A DNA stretch of 64,000 nucleotides, taken from positions 1,922,001 to 1,986,000 of the forward strand of contig NZ_CP088018.1 of the NCBI RefSeq assembly GCF_021049265.1. The letters are read 5' to 3'. The notes below the pieces were generated by a model. It did no database searches. It saw only the letters and a program-made list of their open reading frames with translations, and was not told the DNA's origin. A program made the position numbers and the translations under genes. Source of the stretch: Ruania suaedae (lineage in GTDB: Bacteria > Actinomycetota > Actinomycetes > Actinomycetales > Beutenbergiaceae). Numbering within the stretch: the stretch's first letter is position 1; the number at the start of each line of letters is the position of its first letter. Of this stretch, positions 51,481-60,058 are shown piece after piece.

Positions 51481-52965
51481 TCAGCGCAACCAGGGCCGGG
51501 CCGCGGCCCGGTGTTCGCGCTTCTTGGCCGGATCCATCGCGGCCCAGCTGCGCGCCGCCATCGCCGCGCGGGGGTTGGACTCGAACACGTCCCGGTGATC
51601 GGCGACGAAGCTCCAGTACAACCCGTCCCACGCCTGGGTCCACTCCCCGGGCGGCAGATCGGACATCTTCCGCAGGTAGTTGCTGCCGGAGACATACGGC
51701 TTGGTGGTGATCGCCTCGGCGGCGGCGAACTGGCTCATCGCGTACACGTTGGGCACCATCACCCAGTCGTAGGCGTCGACGAACATCGCCATGAACCATT
51801 CCCACACCTCGCCTGGGTGGACACGCTGCAGGCACAGGGCGTTGCCGAGCACCATCAGGCGCTCGATGTGATGGGCCCACCCGCGTTCCAGCACCCGGCC
51901 GATCACCAGGTCGACCGGTCCCAGGCCGGTGGTGGCGTCCCACCAGCCCGGGGGCAGGTCCCGGGCGTGGTGAAGCACGTTGCTGGTGCGCATTCGCCGG
52001 CCCCAGAGCCGGTAAGTGGCACGCAAGTACTCGCGCCAGCCGATGAGCTGGCGCACGAAGCCCTCGACGCTGGGCAGGTCCAGTCGCTGCTCGTCGGCGG
52101 CGGCCAGCGCGCGCCGCAGCACCTGTGCCGGTTCGATCAGCCCGCAGTTCAGCGCCGGGGTGAGGGCGGAGTGGAAGAGCACCTCGTGCTCGGTGCTGAT
52201 CGCGTCCTCGTAGGGCCCGAACTGGCAGAAGCGCTCGTCCAGGAAGCGCCCCAGCGCCGCACCGGCCTCACCGGGTGAGGTCGGCCAGCAGAACGTCTCC
52301 GGATCCCCGGGCGCCCCGGGGGCGTGTTCGGCGACCCACTCGATGGCCTCCTGCACCCGGTGGTGCCTGCGCGCCGGGCCGAGCCGGGGATCGGGCACGG
52401 GGTGACCGGCCGGGAGCTTCTTGCGGTTGTCGGTGTCGAAGGACCACCGCCCGCCCACCGGCTCGTCGCCGTCCATCAGCACGTCCAGACGCCGGCGCTG
52501 CCAGGTGTAGAAGCGCTGCATCCGTGCCGAGCCCTGCCCGAAGTGCTCGTGGATCTGCGCCCTGATGGTCAGGAACGCCGGGGTCTCCAGCACGTCCTCA
52601 CCGCGCAGCTCGTAGCCGCCCTCGCGTAGCTGGTCTCGGCAGTCGCGGCCCAGCCAGTCGTCGGTGACGTCCAGGACCGAGACCTGCGTGGGCCGCAGCT
52701 TCTCGATCAGGGCCACCAGGCCCGCACCCGAGGTCCGCTCGGCGCGGGAGTCCACGATGTCCACGTCCAGGCCGCGCTCGCGTGCCCGGTCGGTGAAGCG
52801 GCGCACCGCGGCACGGTGGAGCACGAGCTTGTGGGAGTGGAAGGGCAGCTGCCGGTACAGCAGATCGTCCTCGACCACGACGATCCGGGTGCCCGCCTCG
52901 ACGCCCAGGTGGGCCTCGTGCAGCTGGTGCGGGTAGACCAGCCGGACCGGGCGAGTGCTGCTCAC
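51481..52965 (-). CDS. Cryptochrome/photolyase-related protein (FeS-BCP/PhrB family), cluster motif absent
   Basis: 494 aa. Family members are FAD-binding (6-4) photolyases or photoreceptors. N-terminal antenna domain LVYPHQLHEAHLGV to TDDWLGRDCRDQL; FAD-binding region with EGFVRQLIGWREYLRATYRL, WAHHIERLMVLGN and MFVDAYDWVMVPNVYAMSQF. One family cysteine is kept in LTPALNCGLI. The usual CxxC-x12-C cluster motif near the C-terminus is not present; that stretch reads RKMSDLPPGEWTQAWDGLYW. The Fe-S cluster is therefore probably missing. GTG at 52965. Divergent from the ole cluster. Confidence 0.9.
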   Translation of the reverse strand: MSSTRPVRLVYPHQLHEAHLGVEAGTRIVVVEDDLLYRQLPFHSHKLVLHRAAVRRFTDRARERGLDVDIVDSRAERTSGAGLVALIEKLRPTQVSVLDVTDDWLGRDCRDQLREGGYELRGEDVLETPAFLTIRAQIHEHFGQGSARMQRFYTWQRRRLDVLMDGDEPVGGRWSFDTDNRKKLPAGHPVPDPRLGPARRHHRVQEAIEWVAEHAPGAPGDPETFCWPTSPGEAGAALGRFLDERFCQFGPYEDAISTEHEVLFHSALTPALNCGLIEPAQVLRRALAAADEQRLDLPSVEGFVRQLIGWREYLRATYRLWGRRMRTSNVLHHARDLPPGWWDATTGLGPVDLVIGRVLERGWAHHIERLMVLGNALCLQRVHPGEVWEWFMAMFVDAYDWVMVPNVYAMSQFAAAEAITTKPYVSGSNYLRKMSDLPPGEWTQAWDGLYWSFVADHRDVFESNPRAAMAARSWAAMDPAKKREHRAAARPWLR

Positions 52966-53115
52966 GAGGCGATCATCCTCACCGTCTCCTCCCCGAGCCC
53001 GGCCGGTGTGAGCTCGGCGACCATCTCACCACGCCGGGTATCGGAACACACCTGCGCCGGTGGGCGTTGTCCCTCTAGCGCACGATGCACCCCTCGCCGA
53101 TCCGGCTGGCGCCGG

Positions 53116-53121
53116 TATCCT
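53116..53121 (+). promoter_or_regulatory. Candidate -10 box of the ole operon
   Basis: TATCCT, 64 nt before the oleA TTG. No clear -35. The gap between the photolyase-like start (52965) and oleA (53186) is 220 nt and holds nothing else recognisable. Confidence 0.3.
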
Positions 53122-53185
53122 GACGGGCTGGGCCCCATCGCGCGCCACGGGACAGACGCCGCCACCAGCTGCAGACAGGAAGACC

Positions 53186-54208
53186 TTGCACGGAAACAAC
53201 ACCGCCCGGTTCGCCCACGCGGCCATGCTCTCGGTCACCTCGGGTCTGCCGGGAGCGGTGACCACCTCGGCGCAGCTCCAGGAGGATCTGGCGGAGGTGC
53301 TGGACCGGCTCCGGCTGCCCCGGACCCTGCTCGAGCGCGTGGCCGGAGTGAAGGAACGCCGCACCTGGGCCCCCGACGAGGACATGTACTCCGGGACGAT
53401 CGAGGCTGCCAACCGCGCCCTCGAGCAGGCCGACGTCGAGCCCGGGCAGATCGATCTGCTCATCAACACCTCCGTCTCGCGGCCCCACCTGGAGCCCTCG
53501 GTCGCGGCGCGCCTGCACCACGGCCTGGGTCTGCCCTCCTCGGCGCTGAACTTCGACGTCACGAACGCGTGCCTGGGATTCGTCAACGGGATGAGCCTGG
53601 CCGCGAGCATGATCGAGACCGGCCAGATCCGCCACGCCCTGGTCGTGGCCGGGGAGAACGCCGCCGATGTGCACGCGGCCACGATCGAGCGGCTCCTGAC
53701 CACCGAGCCCAGCCGCGATGAGCTGATGCAGGAGTTCGCCACCCTCACCCTGGGGTCGGGGGCGGCCGCCACCGTGATCGGCCCGGCCGGGGACCACCCG
53801 GGTGGCCACCGCCTGCTCGGCGGGGTGACCCGCGCGGCCACCCAGTTCCACGACCTGTGCGTGGGCAGCGCGGACGGCATGTTCACTGACGCCGCCGGCC
53901 TGCTCCGGGGTGGTCTCGACCTCGTCGTCTCCGCCTGGCACGAGGCCGAGCCCGAGTGGCGTTGGTCACAGGCCGATCGGTTCGTCACCCACCAGGTCTC
54001 CCGCGCCCACACCGACGCCATCACCGAGGCCATCGACCTGGACCCCGTCAAGGTGCCGACCACCTACGCCACCCTCGGCAACGTGGGCCCGGCCTCACTG
54101 CCGATCACCCTGGCCGCGGAGCAGGACTCCCTCGAACCCGGTGATCGCGTGGTCCTCATGGGAGTCGGCTCCGGGCTGAACACCGCGCTCATGGAGATCA
54201 CCTGGTGA
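53186..54208 (+). CDS. oleA: Acyl-CoA head-to-head condensing enzyme OleA
   Basis: Thiolase-fold enzyme joining two fatty acyl-CoAs to a beta-keto acid, the first step to long-chain olefins. 340 aa from a TTG at 53186 (read as LHGNNTARFAHAAMLSVTSG), chosen because AGGA lies 5 nt upstream and this length fits OleA; open frame extends 42 codons further. Catalytic Cys129 in DVTNACLGFVNG, His in RFVTHQVSR, Asn in ATLGNVGPASLP, and the partner-subunit Glu region PHLEPSVAARLH. Distinguished from FabH by the overlapping oleBC and oleD genes. GTGA overlap with oleBC. Confidence 0.93.
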   Translation: MHGNNTARFAHAAMLSVTSGLPGAVTTSAQLQEDLAEVLDRLRLPRTLLERVAGVKERRTWAPDEDMYSGTIEAANRALEQADVEPGQIDLLINTSVSRPHLEPSVAARLHHGLGLPSSALNFDVTNACLGFVNGMSLAASMIETGQIRHALVVAGENAADVHAATIERLLTTEPSRDELMQEFATLTLGSGAAATVIGPAGDHPGGHRLLGGVTRAATQFHDLCVGSADGMFTDAAGLLRGGLDLVVSAWHEAEPEWRWSQADRFVTHQVSRAHTDAITEAIDLDPVKVPTTYATLGNVGPASLPITLAAEQDSLEPGDRVVLMGVGSGLNTALMEITW

Positions 54209-56889
54209 CCGGTGCCGGCATCCCCGCCCCGCTCCACGATGGCCTGCCCGGCCTGGACGCCGAATGGAGCCGGGTGGTGCAGGTCCCCGAGACCACCGGC
54301 CTCGAACCCGAGCCGGTGACGCGCTCGTGGCACGTGCTGGACACCGGCCCCGTCCTGGAGGCAGCCGGCCACGAGATCACCGGCACCGTGCTCGCCGTGC
54401 ACGGCAACCCGACCTGGTCCTACCTGTGGCGGCAGCTGCTGACGGCGAGCCTCGCCCAGGCCGAGGCCGGCGGCCCGGCCTGGCGCATCGTCGCGGTCGA
54501 CCAGCTCGAGATGGGGTTCTCCGAGCGCACCGAGGTGGTCCGCGACCTGCCCCAGCGCATCGCCGATCTCGGCGCACTCACCGACGTCCTCGACCTCGGG
54601 CCCGTGGTCACCCTCGGGCACGACTGGGGCGGGGTCATCAGCCTCGGCTGGGCCCTGGCCCACCCCGACCAGCTGGCCGGCATCGCCCTGCTCAACACGG
54701 CCGTGCACCAAGGCCCCGGGCCGATCCCCGCCCCGCTGCGGCTGGCAGGAGCCGCCGGCGTCCTTCCCGCCGCCACCCGGTGGACCACGGCCTTCCTGGA
54801 CACCACCCTCGCCCTGGCGCACCCTCCGCTGACGGCGCCGGTCCGGGCCGCCTACCGCGCGCCCTACCGCACCGCCGCCAGGCGACGGGGCATCGGCGAC
54901 TTCGTGGCCGACATCCCCGTGGGCGGGCAGCATCCCAGCACGGAGGCGCTCGCCAGGATCGCCGCCGGCGTGCGGGGCCTGCGCGTCCCCACGCTGCTCC
55001 TGTGGGGCCCGCGCGACCCCATCTTCGGTGACCGCTATCTCGACGACCTCCTCTACCGCCTGCCCCACGCCCGCGTGCACCGGTTCGAGGGCGCCGGTCA
55101 CCTGGTGGCCGAGGACGCCCCATGGGCCGGCGCCGTCCTGGACTGGCTGCCCGCGCCGCAGGGGTCCGCGGGGCTGCCCACCCGCGAGGGTGCCCCGAGC
55201 GACCCACCCACCGGCAGACCCTCCGAGACCGGGCCTGCCTTCCGGCCGCTCGGCGCCGCTCTGGAGGAGCGCGCCCAGGACTCCGGCGTCGCCGTCGTGG
55301 ACATGGCGGGCAGGGCCCCGGTCCGCGTGAGCTGGCGACTGCTGGCCCGCAACGTCGAGCGCCTGGCGGCGGGTCTGCTCGGCGCCGGCGTCCGAGCCGG
55401 TGACCGGGTCAGCCTGCTGGTGCCCCCGGGGCCGGACCTCACCGCGTGCGTCTACGCGTGCCTGCGGATCGGGGCCGTCGTCGTGGTGGCCGACGCCGGC
55501 CTGGGCGTGGACGGCCTCTCCCGCGCCGTGCGCGGGGCGCAGGCTGACATCGTGATCGGCAAGCAGCCAGGGCTCGCGGCCGCTCGCACGCTCGGCTGGC
55601 CCGGCCGCCGGATCTCCGTGGACGCCCTCCCCGCGCCGGTGCTCGCAGCCCTCGGCGTGACCGCCACGCTGCCGGCCCTGATGCGCGACGGCGAACGGAC
55701 CCTGACCGAGGGAGTGCGCCTTCCGCCGCACCCCGGGCCCGAGGAGGACGCCGCCGTGCTGTTCACCTCCGGGTCCACCGGGCCCGCCAAGGGCGTGCGC
55801 TACACCCACGCCCAGTTGTCGGCGGTCCGGGACGTGCTGACCGCCGAGCTCGGCCTGACACCCGAGACCGGCCTCGTGACCGGGTTCGCTCCGTTCGCGC
55901 TGCTCGGCCCGGCCCTCGGGACGCGCTCGGCGACGCCGGACATGGACGTCTCGGCCCCGCGTACGCTCACCGCCCGTGCCGTGGCCGACGCCGTGGCCGC
56001 CTCCGGCGCCCGCACCGTGTTCCTCTCGCCGGCCGCGGTGCTCAATGTCGCCCGGACGGCCGACGAGCTCTCGGCGGCCGATCGCGAGGCGCTGGGCGGT
56101 GTCACGCAGTTCCTCTCCACGGGTGCGCCGGTCAGCGCCGCCGTGCTGGGCTCGGTGGCCGAGCTGATGCCGGCCGCGGTGGCGCACACCCCGTACGGGA
56201 TGACCGAGTGCCTGCTGGTCACCGACATCACGCTGCCGGACATCCTCGGCGTCGCCGGCGCCGACGACGCCGGGGTGTGCGTGGGCCGGCCGGTGCACGC
56301 CGCCCAGGTGCGCATCAGCGCGCTCGATCCCGACGGCAGGGCAGCCGGCGCACCCACGCAGGACCCGGGAGTGCTCGGCGAGGTCCTCGTCAGCGCCCCC
56401 CATCTCAAGGACGGCTACGACCGCCTCTGGCTGACCGATCTCGCCGCCGCCCGCGACACCCCGAGCGGTGGCCGCTGGCACCGCACGGGTGACGTCGGCC
56501 ATCTCGACGGCGCGGGCCGGCTGTGGATCGAGGGGCGGCTGGCGCACGTCCTCACGACGCCGGCGGGCCCGCTCGCCCCGGTCGGACCCGAGCAGCAGGT
56601 CGAGCGTGCCGAGGCCGTCCGACGCGCGGCGATCGTCGGCGTCGGCCCGGCGGGCATCCAACAGACTGTCGCCGTGGTGGAGACCCACCCCCGGGCGCGG
56701 CGCGCCGGCCTGGCCACGGCCGAGGTCACCGAGCAGGTGCGCGCGGCGTGCGCCACTCCCCTGGCCGCCGTGCTGTCGGTCCCGGAGCTGCCGACCGACG
56801 TGCGCCACAACTCCAAGATCGACCGCGGCGCCCTGGCGGCGTGGGCGGATCGGTTGCTGGCGGGCGAACGCGCGAGGGCTCCCCGATGA
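54205..56889 (+). CDS. oleBC: OleBC fusion: beta-lactone decarboxylase plus beta-lactone synthetase
   Basis: 894 aa, two enzymes in one chain. Residues 1-310 are OleB, an alpha/beta hydrolase of the haloalkane dehalogenase type (VHGNPTWSYLW, nucleophile Asp in LGHDWGGVIS, Asp in LWGPRDPIFG, His in EGAGHLVAE) that decarboxylates the beta-lactone to a cis-olefin. Residues about 345-894 are OleC, an AMP-forming enzyme (FTSGSTGPAKGVRYTH, PYGMTECLL, TGDVGHLDGAGRLWIEG, C-terminal HNSKIDRGALAAW) making the beta-lactone. The same fusion is known from other actinobacteria. GTG start overlaps oleA; stop overlaps oleD. Confidence 0.94.
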   Translation: MTGAGIPAPLHDGLPGLDAEWSRVVQVPETTGLEPEPVTRSWHVLDTGPVLEAAGHEITGTVLAVHGNPTWSYLWRQLLTASLAQAEAGGPAWRIVAVDQLEMGFSERTEVVRDLPQRIADLGALTDVLDLGPVVTLGHDWGGVISLGWALAHPDQLAGIALLNTAVHQGPGPIPAPLRLAGAAGVLPAATRWTTAFLDTTLALAHPPLTAPVRAAYRAPYRTAARRRGIGDFVADIPVGGQHPSTEALARIAAGVRGLRVPTLLLWGPRDPIFGDRYLDDLLYRLPHARVHRFEGAGHLVAEDAPWAGAVLDWLPAPQGSAGLPTREGAPSDPPTGRPSETGPAFRPLGAALEERAQDSGVAVVDMAGRAPVRVSWRLLARNVERLAAGLLGAGVRAGDRVSLLVPPGPDLTACVYACLRIGAVVVVADAGLGVDGLSRAVRGAQADIVIGKQPGLAAARTLGWPGRRISVDALPAPVLAALGVTATLPALMRDGERTLTEGVRLPPHPGPEEDAAVLFTSGSTGPAKGVRYTHAQLSAVRDVLTAELGLTPETGLVTGFAPFALLGPALGTRSATPDMDVSAPRTLTARAVADAVAASGARTVFLSPAAVLNVARTADELSAADREALGGVTQFLSTGAPVSAAVLGSVAELMPAAVAHTPYGMTECLLVTDITLPDILGVAGADDAGVCVGRPVHAAQVRISALDPDGRAAGAPTQDPGVLGEVLVSAPHLKDGYDRLWLTDLAAARDTPSGGRWHRTGDVGHLDGAGRLWIEGRLAHVLTTPAGPLAPVGPEQQVERAEAVRRAAIVGVGPAGIQQTVAVVETHPRARRAGLATAEVTEQVRAACATPLAAVLSVPELPTDVRHNSKIDRGALAAWADRLLAGERARAPR

Positions 56890-57857
56890 GGGTGCTGGTC
56901 ACCGGTGCCAGCGGGTTCCTGGGCCGGGCGGTGGCGGCTCGGATCGCCCGCGGCGGTCATGAGGTCACCACGCTGCAGCGGCGCCCCAGCGGCGCGGCCG
57001 GGGTCGGTGACCTCCTCGGGACCGTCACCGACGCAAACGTGGTGCGCCGCGCCGTCGAGGGTCAGGACGCGGTGGTCCACCTCGCGGCCAAGGTCTCCCT
57101 GGCCGGTGACCCGGCCGAGTTCACCCGGGTGAACGTGGAGGGCACCCGGCTGCTGCTCGAGACGGCCCGGGCGGCCGGGGTGCGGCGCTTCGTGCAGGTC
57201 TCCTCGCCGTCGGTGGCGCACGTGGGTCGTTCGCTGGTGGGGGCAGGCGCCGAGCCCGCCGACCCCGAGCGCACGCTCGGGCACTACGCCCGGACCAAGG
57301 CCGCCGCCGAGCTGCTCGCCCTCTCCTACGACTCCCCCGGCCTGGCGGTACTGGCCGTGCGCCCGCACCTGGTGTGGGGGCCCGGTGATCCCCAGCTCGT
57401 GGGGCGCATCGTCGACCGCGCGCGGCGGGGCCGGCTGCCACTGCTGGACGAGGGTGCGGCCCTGATCGACTCCACCTACATCGACAATGCCGCGGACGCG
57501 ATGCTCGCGGCGCTCGAGCGCGCCGAGGTCGCCCGTGGCCGCGCGTACGTGGTCACCAACGGTGAGCCACGGCCCGTGGGTGAGCTGCTCGGGGGCATGT
57601 GCCGCGCGGCCGGGGTGCCGGCGCCGTCGTGGCGTGTGCCCGGGCGGCTGGCCCGGGCCGCCGGCGGAGCGGTGGAGCGGGTCTGGGCGTGGCGCCCCGG
57701 GCAGGACGAGCCTCCGATGACCCGGTTCCTCGCCGAGCAGCTCTCCACGGCGCACTGGTTCGACCAGCGCGGCACGCGCGAGGCGCTGGCGTGGCAGCCA
57801 GAGGTCAGCATCGACGAGGGCATGGCCCGATTGGCGCAGTCCTACCGCGGCGGATAG
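56886..57857 (+). CDS. oleD: 2-alkyl-3-oxoalkanoate reductase OleD
   Basis: 323 aa. NADPH-dependent reductase of the beta-keto acid made by OleA, giving the beta-hydroxy acid for OleC. Extended SDR/3-beta-HSD fold: VLVTGASGFLGRAVAARIAR, HLAAKVSLAGDPAEF, VSSPSVAH, catalytic Tyr-Lys in GHYARTKAAAELL, and RPHLVWGPGDPQLVGRIV with STYIDNAADAML. ATG at 56886 overlaps the oleBC stop (ATGA). Convergent with the reductase at 57866, 8 nt away and with no terminator. Confidence 0.94.
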   Translation: MRVLVTGASGFLGRAVAARIARGGHEVTTLQRRPSGAAGVGDLLGTVTDANVVRRAVEGQDAVVHLAAKVSLAGDPAEFTRVNVEGTRLLLETARAAGVRRFVQVSSPSVAHVGRSLVGAGAEPADPERTLGHYARTKAAAELLALSYDSPGLAVLAVRPHLVWGPGDPQLVGRIVDRARRGRLPLLDEGAALIDSTYIDNAADAMLAALERAEVARGRAYVVTNGEPRPVGELLGGMCRAAGVPAPSWRVPGRLARAAGGAVERVWAWRPGQDEPPMTRFLAEQLSTAHWFDQRGTREALAWQPEVSIDEGMARLAQSYRGG

Positions 57858-57865
57858 GGCTCGCG

Positions 57866-58435
57866 TCAAGCAGAGGTGCTCGTGGGCCGGTAGCGCAGGG
57901 CGATCGCGCCGGACCGGAAATCCCGGCGATCCACGAGTTCGAGTTCGATGCGTTCGCGCAGGCCCGCGAGCAACGTGGGCCCGCGGCCGGTGAGCACCGG
58001 CTGCACCAGGAACTCGTACTCGTCGATGAGCCCTAGGTCAGCCAGGGCGAGCGGGAGCGTCACGCCACCCACCCGCAAGCCCTCGCCCGGTTCCTGCTTC
58101 AGTTCCCGGACCGTGCGCCCCAGGTCGCCCCGCACGAGCTCGGCGTTCCAGTCGACGTCGTTCAGCGTGCTCGACACGACGTATTTCCAGGTCCGGTCGA
58201 TCGCCTCGGCGAACGGACGCTCCCAGTCGCTCATCCACTCCGGCCACTCCCCTGACGGCGGCCGGCGCCACGCCGACTCCATCATCGAGTAGGTCACCCG
58301 ACCCAGCAGCAGGGCGTCAGCGCGTTCCATCTCCTCGGCCCAGTACCGCATCGACTCCTCGTCCGGCGGCATCCCCAGCTCGTGATGGCAGCAGCCGTCG
58401 ATCGTCACGTTGATCGAGTACCGAAGCGGTCTCAT
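57866..58435 (-). CDS. Dihydrofolate reductase/RibD C-terminal domain protein
   Basis: 189 aa. Begins RPLRYSINVTIDGCCHHELG and keeps LLLGRVTYSMMESAW (NADP-binding Arg-Thr) and GGVTLPLALADLGLIDEYEF (glycine-rich loop), with VQPVLTGRGPTLLAGL near the end. These stand-alone proteins reduce unknown substrates; not a housekeeping FolA. ATG at 58435 follows GGAGGAGGG. The gene is single. Confidence 0.9.
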   Translation of the reverse strand: MRPLRYSINVTIDGCCHHELGMPPDEESMRYWAEEMERADALLLGRVTYSMMESAWRRPPSGEWPEWMSDWERPFAEAIDRTWKYVVSSTLNDVDWNAELVRGDLGRTVRELKQEPGEGLRVGGVTLPLALADLGLIDEYEFLVQPVLTGRGPTLLAGLRERIELELVDRRDFRSGAIALRYRPTSTSA

Positions 58436-58481
58436 CTCGCTGCCCTCCTCCGGGGCGTCGTGCGCATGCCCGACGGCGTGA

Positions 58482-58688
58482 GAGTACCGCCGAGACGAGG
58501 GCGGTGTCAGCGCAATCGGTCACGAGATCAAGCCCCAGCCGGCGCTGGACGAGTCCTACCGCCGAGCCGTCGACGCAGGCGCCACCAGTCACAGCGAGCC
58601 GGCCGACATACCGTGGGGAGAACGCCTGGTCCGGGTGAGCGACCCGGACGGGCTGACCATCAATCTCGGCGCCCCGGCGCCGGCGTGA
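58482..58688 (+). pseudogene. Truncated glyoxalase/VOC-fold remnant
   Basis: The frame open from 58482 to TGA at 58686-58688 encodes IGHEIKPQPALDESYRRAVD, AGATSHSEPADIPWGERLVR and VSDPDGLTINLGAPAPA, the last 60-70 residues of a vicinal-oxygen-chelate protein. It has no start codon before that part and a stop (TGA at 58479) just upstream, so the first half is gone. Probably a decayed gene; not transcribed in an obvious unit. Confidence 0.7.
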
Positions 58689-58703
58689 ACAACGATCGTC
58701 CGG

Positions 58704-58777
58704 TGGGCCCAGAGGGACTCGAACCCCCGACATCCGCGGTGTAAACGCGACGCTCTAACCAACTGAGCTATAGGCCC
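58704..58777 (-). tRNA. tRNA-Val (anticodon UAC)
   Basis: Cloverleaf on the minus strand: acceptor GGGCCTA pairing with TGGGCCC, D-arm GCTC-AGTTGGTTA-GAGC, anticodon arm TCGCG-TTTACAC-CGCGG with anticodon TAC, variable ATGTC, T-arm GGGGG-TTCGAGT-CCCTC, discriminator A. CCA is not encoded (next bases CCG). 74 nt. Reads GUA valine codons. Confidence 0.97.
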
Positions 58778-58808
58778 TGGCGAGCAGTCAGGATAGCAAG
58801 CGTGCAGG

Positions 58809-59576
58809 TCAGCCGGTCACCGCGCCCGGTGCCGGCCATTGCCCGCGCTCGAGCAGCACCTCGCGCAGCACGTCGATGCGGTCGGAGACGATCCCGTCCA
58901 CGCCGCGGTCCAGCAGGGTGCGGATGGTGGGGGCGTCGTCGATGGTCCACACGTGCACCTGCAGGTGCTGGGCGTGTGCCCGGCGCACGAACCGCTCCGT
59001 GACGATCTCCACTCCCCGCCACCGCTTGGGTACCTGCAGGGCCACCGCACCGGCCCGTGCCGCGGCCCGCCCGCGTCCGAGCAGCATCGCGCGCACCTCC
59101 CGCGGGGAGGCCGACGTGGTCAGCTCGGGGGCCGTGCGCCGCACCCGCCGCAGGCGGGCGTCGTCGAAGGCGCCGACCACCACGCGCCCCTCGGCGCGCT
59201 GCTCGCGCAGCACCTGCACGGCCGGGTCGACCACGTCGTCGGACTTGACGTCCACGTTGACCCACAGCCCGGAGAACTCCTCCAGCAGTTCGGCCAGGGT
59301 CGGGATCGACTCGCCGCCGCTGAGCGTGGCCGCCCGCAGGTCCGCCGCCGACAGCTCCGCCACGGCGACGCTCTCCCCGGTCACCCGGCCCAGGTCCGGG
59401 TCATGGACCACGAACGGCACACCGTCGCGGCTGGCCCGCACATCGGTCTCGATGAAGGTGTACCCCAGCTCCACGGCGTGGCGCACCGCCGCCAGGGAGT
59501 TCTCGATCCCGGCGTTGGCCGGCAGGCCGGCCCCGCCCCGGTGGGCCAGGGCCAGCGGGCCCTCGGGCAGCCTCAT
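58809..59576 (-). CDS. Glycerophosphodiester phosphodiesterase
   Basis: 255 aa, cytoplasmic (no signal). Hydrolyses glycerophosphodiesters to glycerol-3-phosphate and an alcohol. Motifs: LALAHRGGAG (His), FIETDVRASRDGVPFVVHDPD (Glu, Asp, His in two steps), NVDVKSD and HVWTIDDAPTIRTLLDRGVDG. The ATG overlaps the peroxiredoxin stop (ATGA), so it is the last gene of the DUF3052-peroxiredoxin-GDPD unit. Confidence 0.94.
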   Translation of the reverse strand: MRLPEGPLALAHRGGAGLPANAGIENSLAAVRHAVELGYTFIETDVRASRDGVPFVVHDPDLGRVTGESVAVAELSAADLRAATLSGGESIPTLAELLEEFSGLWVNVDVKSDDVVDPAVQVLREQRAEGRVVVGAFDDARLRRVRRTAPELTTSASPREVRAMLLGRGRAAARAGAVALQVPKRWRGVEIVTERFVRRAHAQHLQVHVWTIDDAPTIRTLLDRGVDGIVSDRIDVLREVLLERGQWPAPGAVTG

Positions 59577-60058
59577 GCCGCGGCCTCGAGAGCGTGGATC
59601 GCCGTCAGATACTCGTCCACGTCCCGCGCGACGCCGCGCGGACTGTGAGTGGTCCAGCGGACCATGCCGCCGGCGTCGATCAGCACGGTGACGCGCTCAG
59701 CAGCGCCGTCGGCGTCCTGGAAGGCTCCGTAGGAGCGGGCGATGTCGCCGTGCGGCCAGAAGTCCGAGACGAGCGTGAAGGGCAGATCTTCGGCCGCGGC
59801 CCAGGCCCGCAGCGTCATCATCGAGTCGCACGTGATCACCACCAGGTGGGCGCCCGCGGCCGCGATCTCACCGTGCCGTGCGCGCAGCGCAGCGACCTCG
59901 CTGCCGCACACGCGGGTGAAGGCGAACGGCACGAATACCACCAGCACCGGTACGCCCCGCAGAGCTTCCAGTGACACGGTGGCGCCGTGGGTGTCCGGCG
60001 CCGCGAAGGGCGGCGCCGGCCGGCCCTCGCGGGCACCTCTCCCGGAGGGGTGGGTCAC
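59573..60058 (-). CDS. ahpE: AhpE-like 1-Cys peroxiredoxin
   Basis: 161 aa from the GTG at 60058. Reduces peroxides and peroxynitrite. Peroxidatic Cys51 in FVPFAFTRVCGSEV, with the Arg in FTLVSDFWPHGDIARSYGAF context. Its start overlaps the DUF3052 stop by four bases. The order AhpE-DUF3052 beside a divergent aceE matches the Mycobacterium tuberculosis locus from Rv2238c to Rv2241, which supports the name; note that one extra mycobacterial gene is missing here. Confidence 0.88.
   Translation of the reverse strand: MTHPSGRGAREGRPAPPFAAPDTHGATVSLEALRGVPVLVVFVPFAFTRVCGSEVAALRARHGEIAAAGAHLVVITCDSMMTLRAWAAAEDLPFTLVSDFWPHGDIARSYGAFQDADGAAERVTVLIDAGGMVRWTTHSPRGVARDVDEYLTAIHALEAAA

Noticed and set aside
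54064-56808. Minus-strand open frame of 914 codons opposite oleBC
   Set aside because: Antisense shadow; the OleB and OleC motifs are in the plus frame.
58699-58800. Possible integrative-element attachment site at tRNA-Val
   Set aside because: No repeat of the tRNA 3' end, integrase or other mobile gene is seen in the window.
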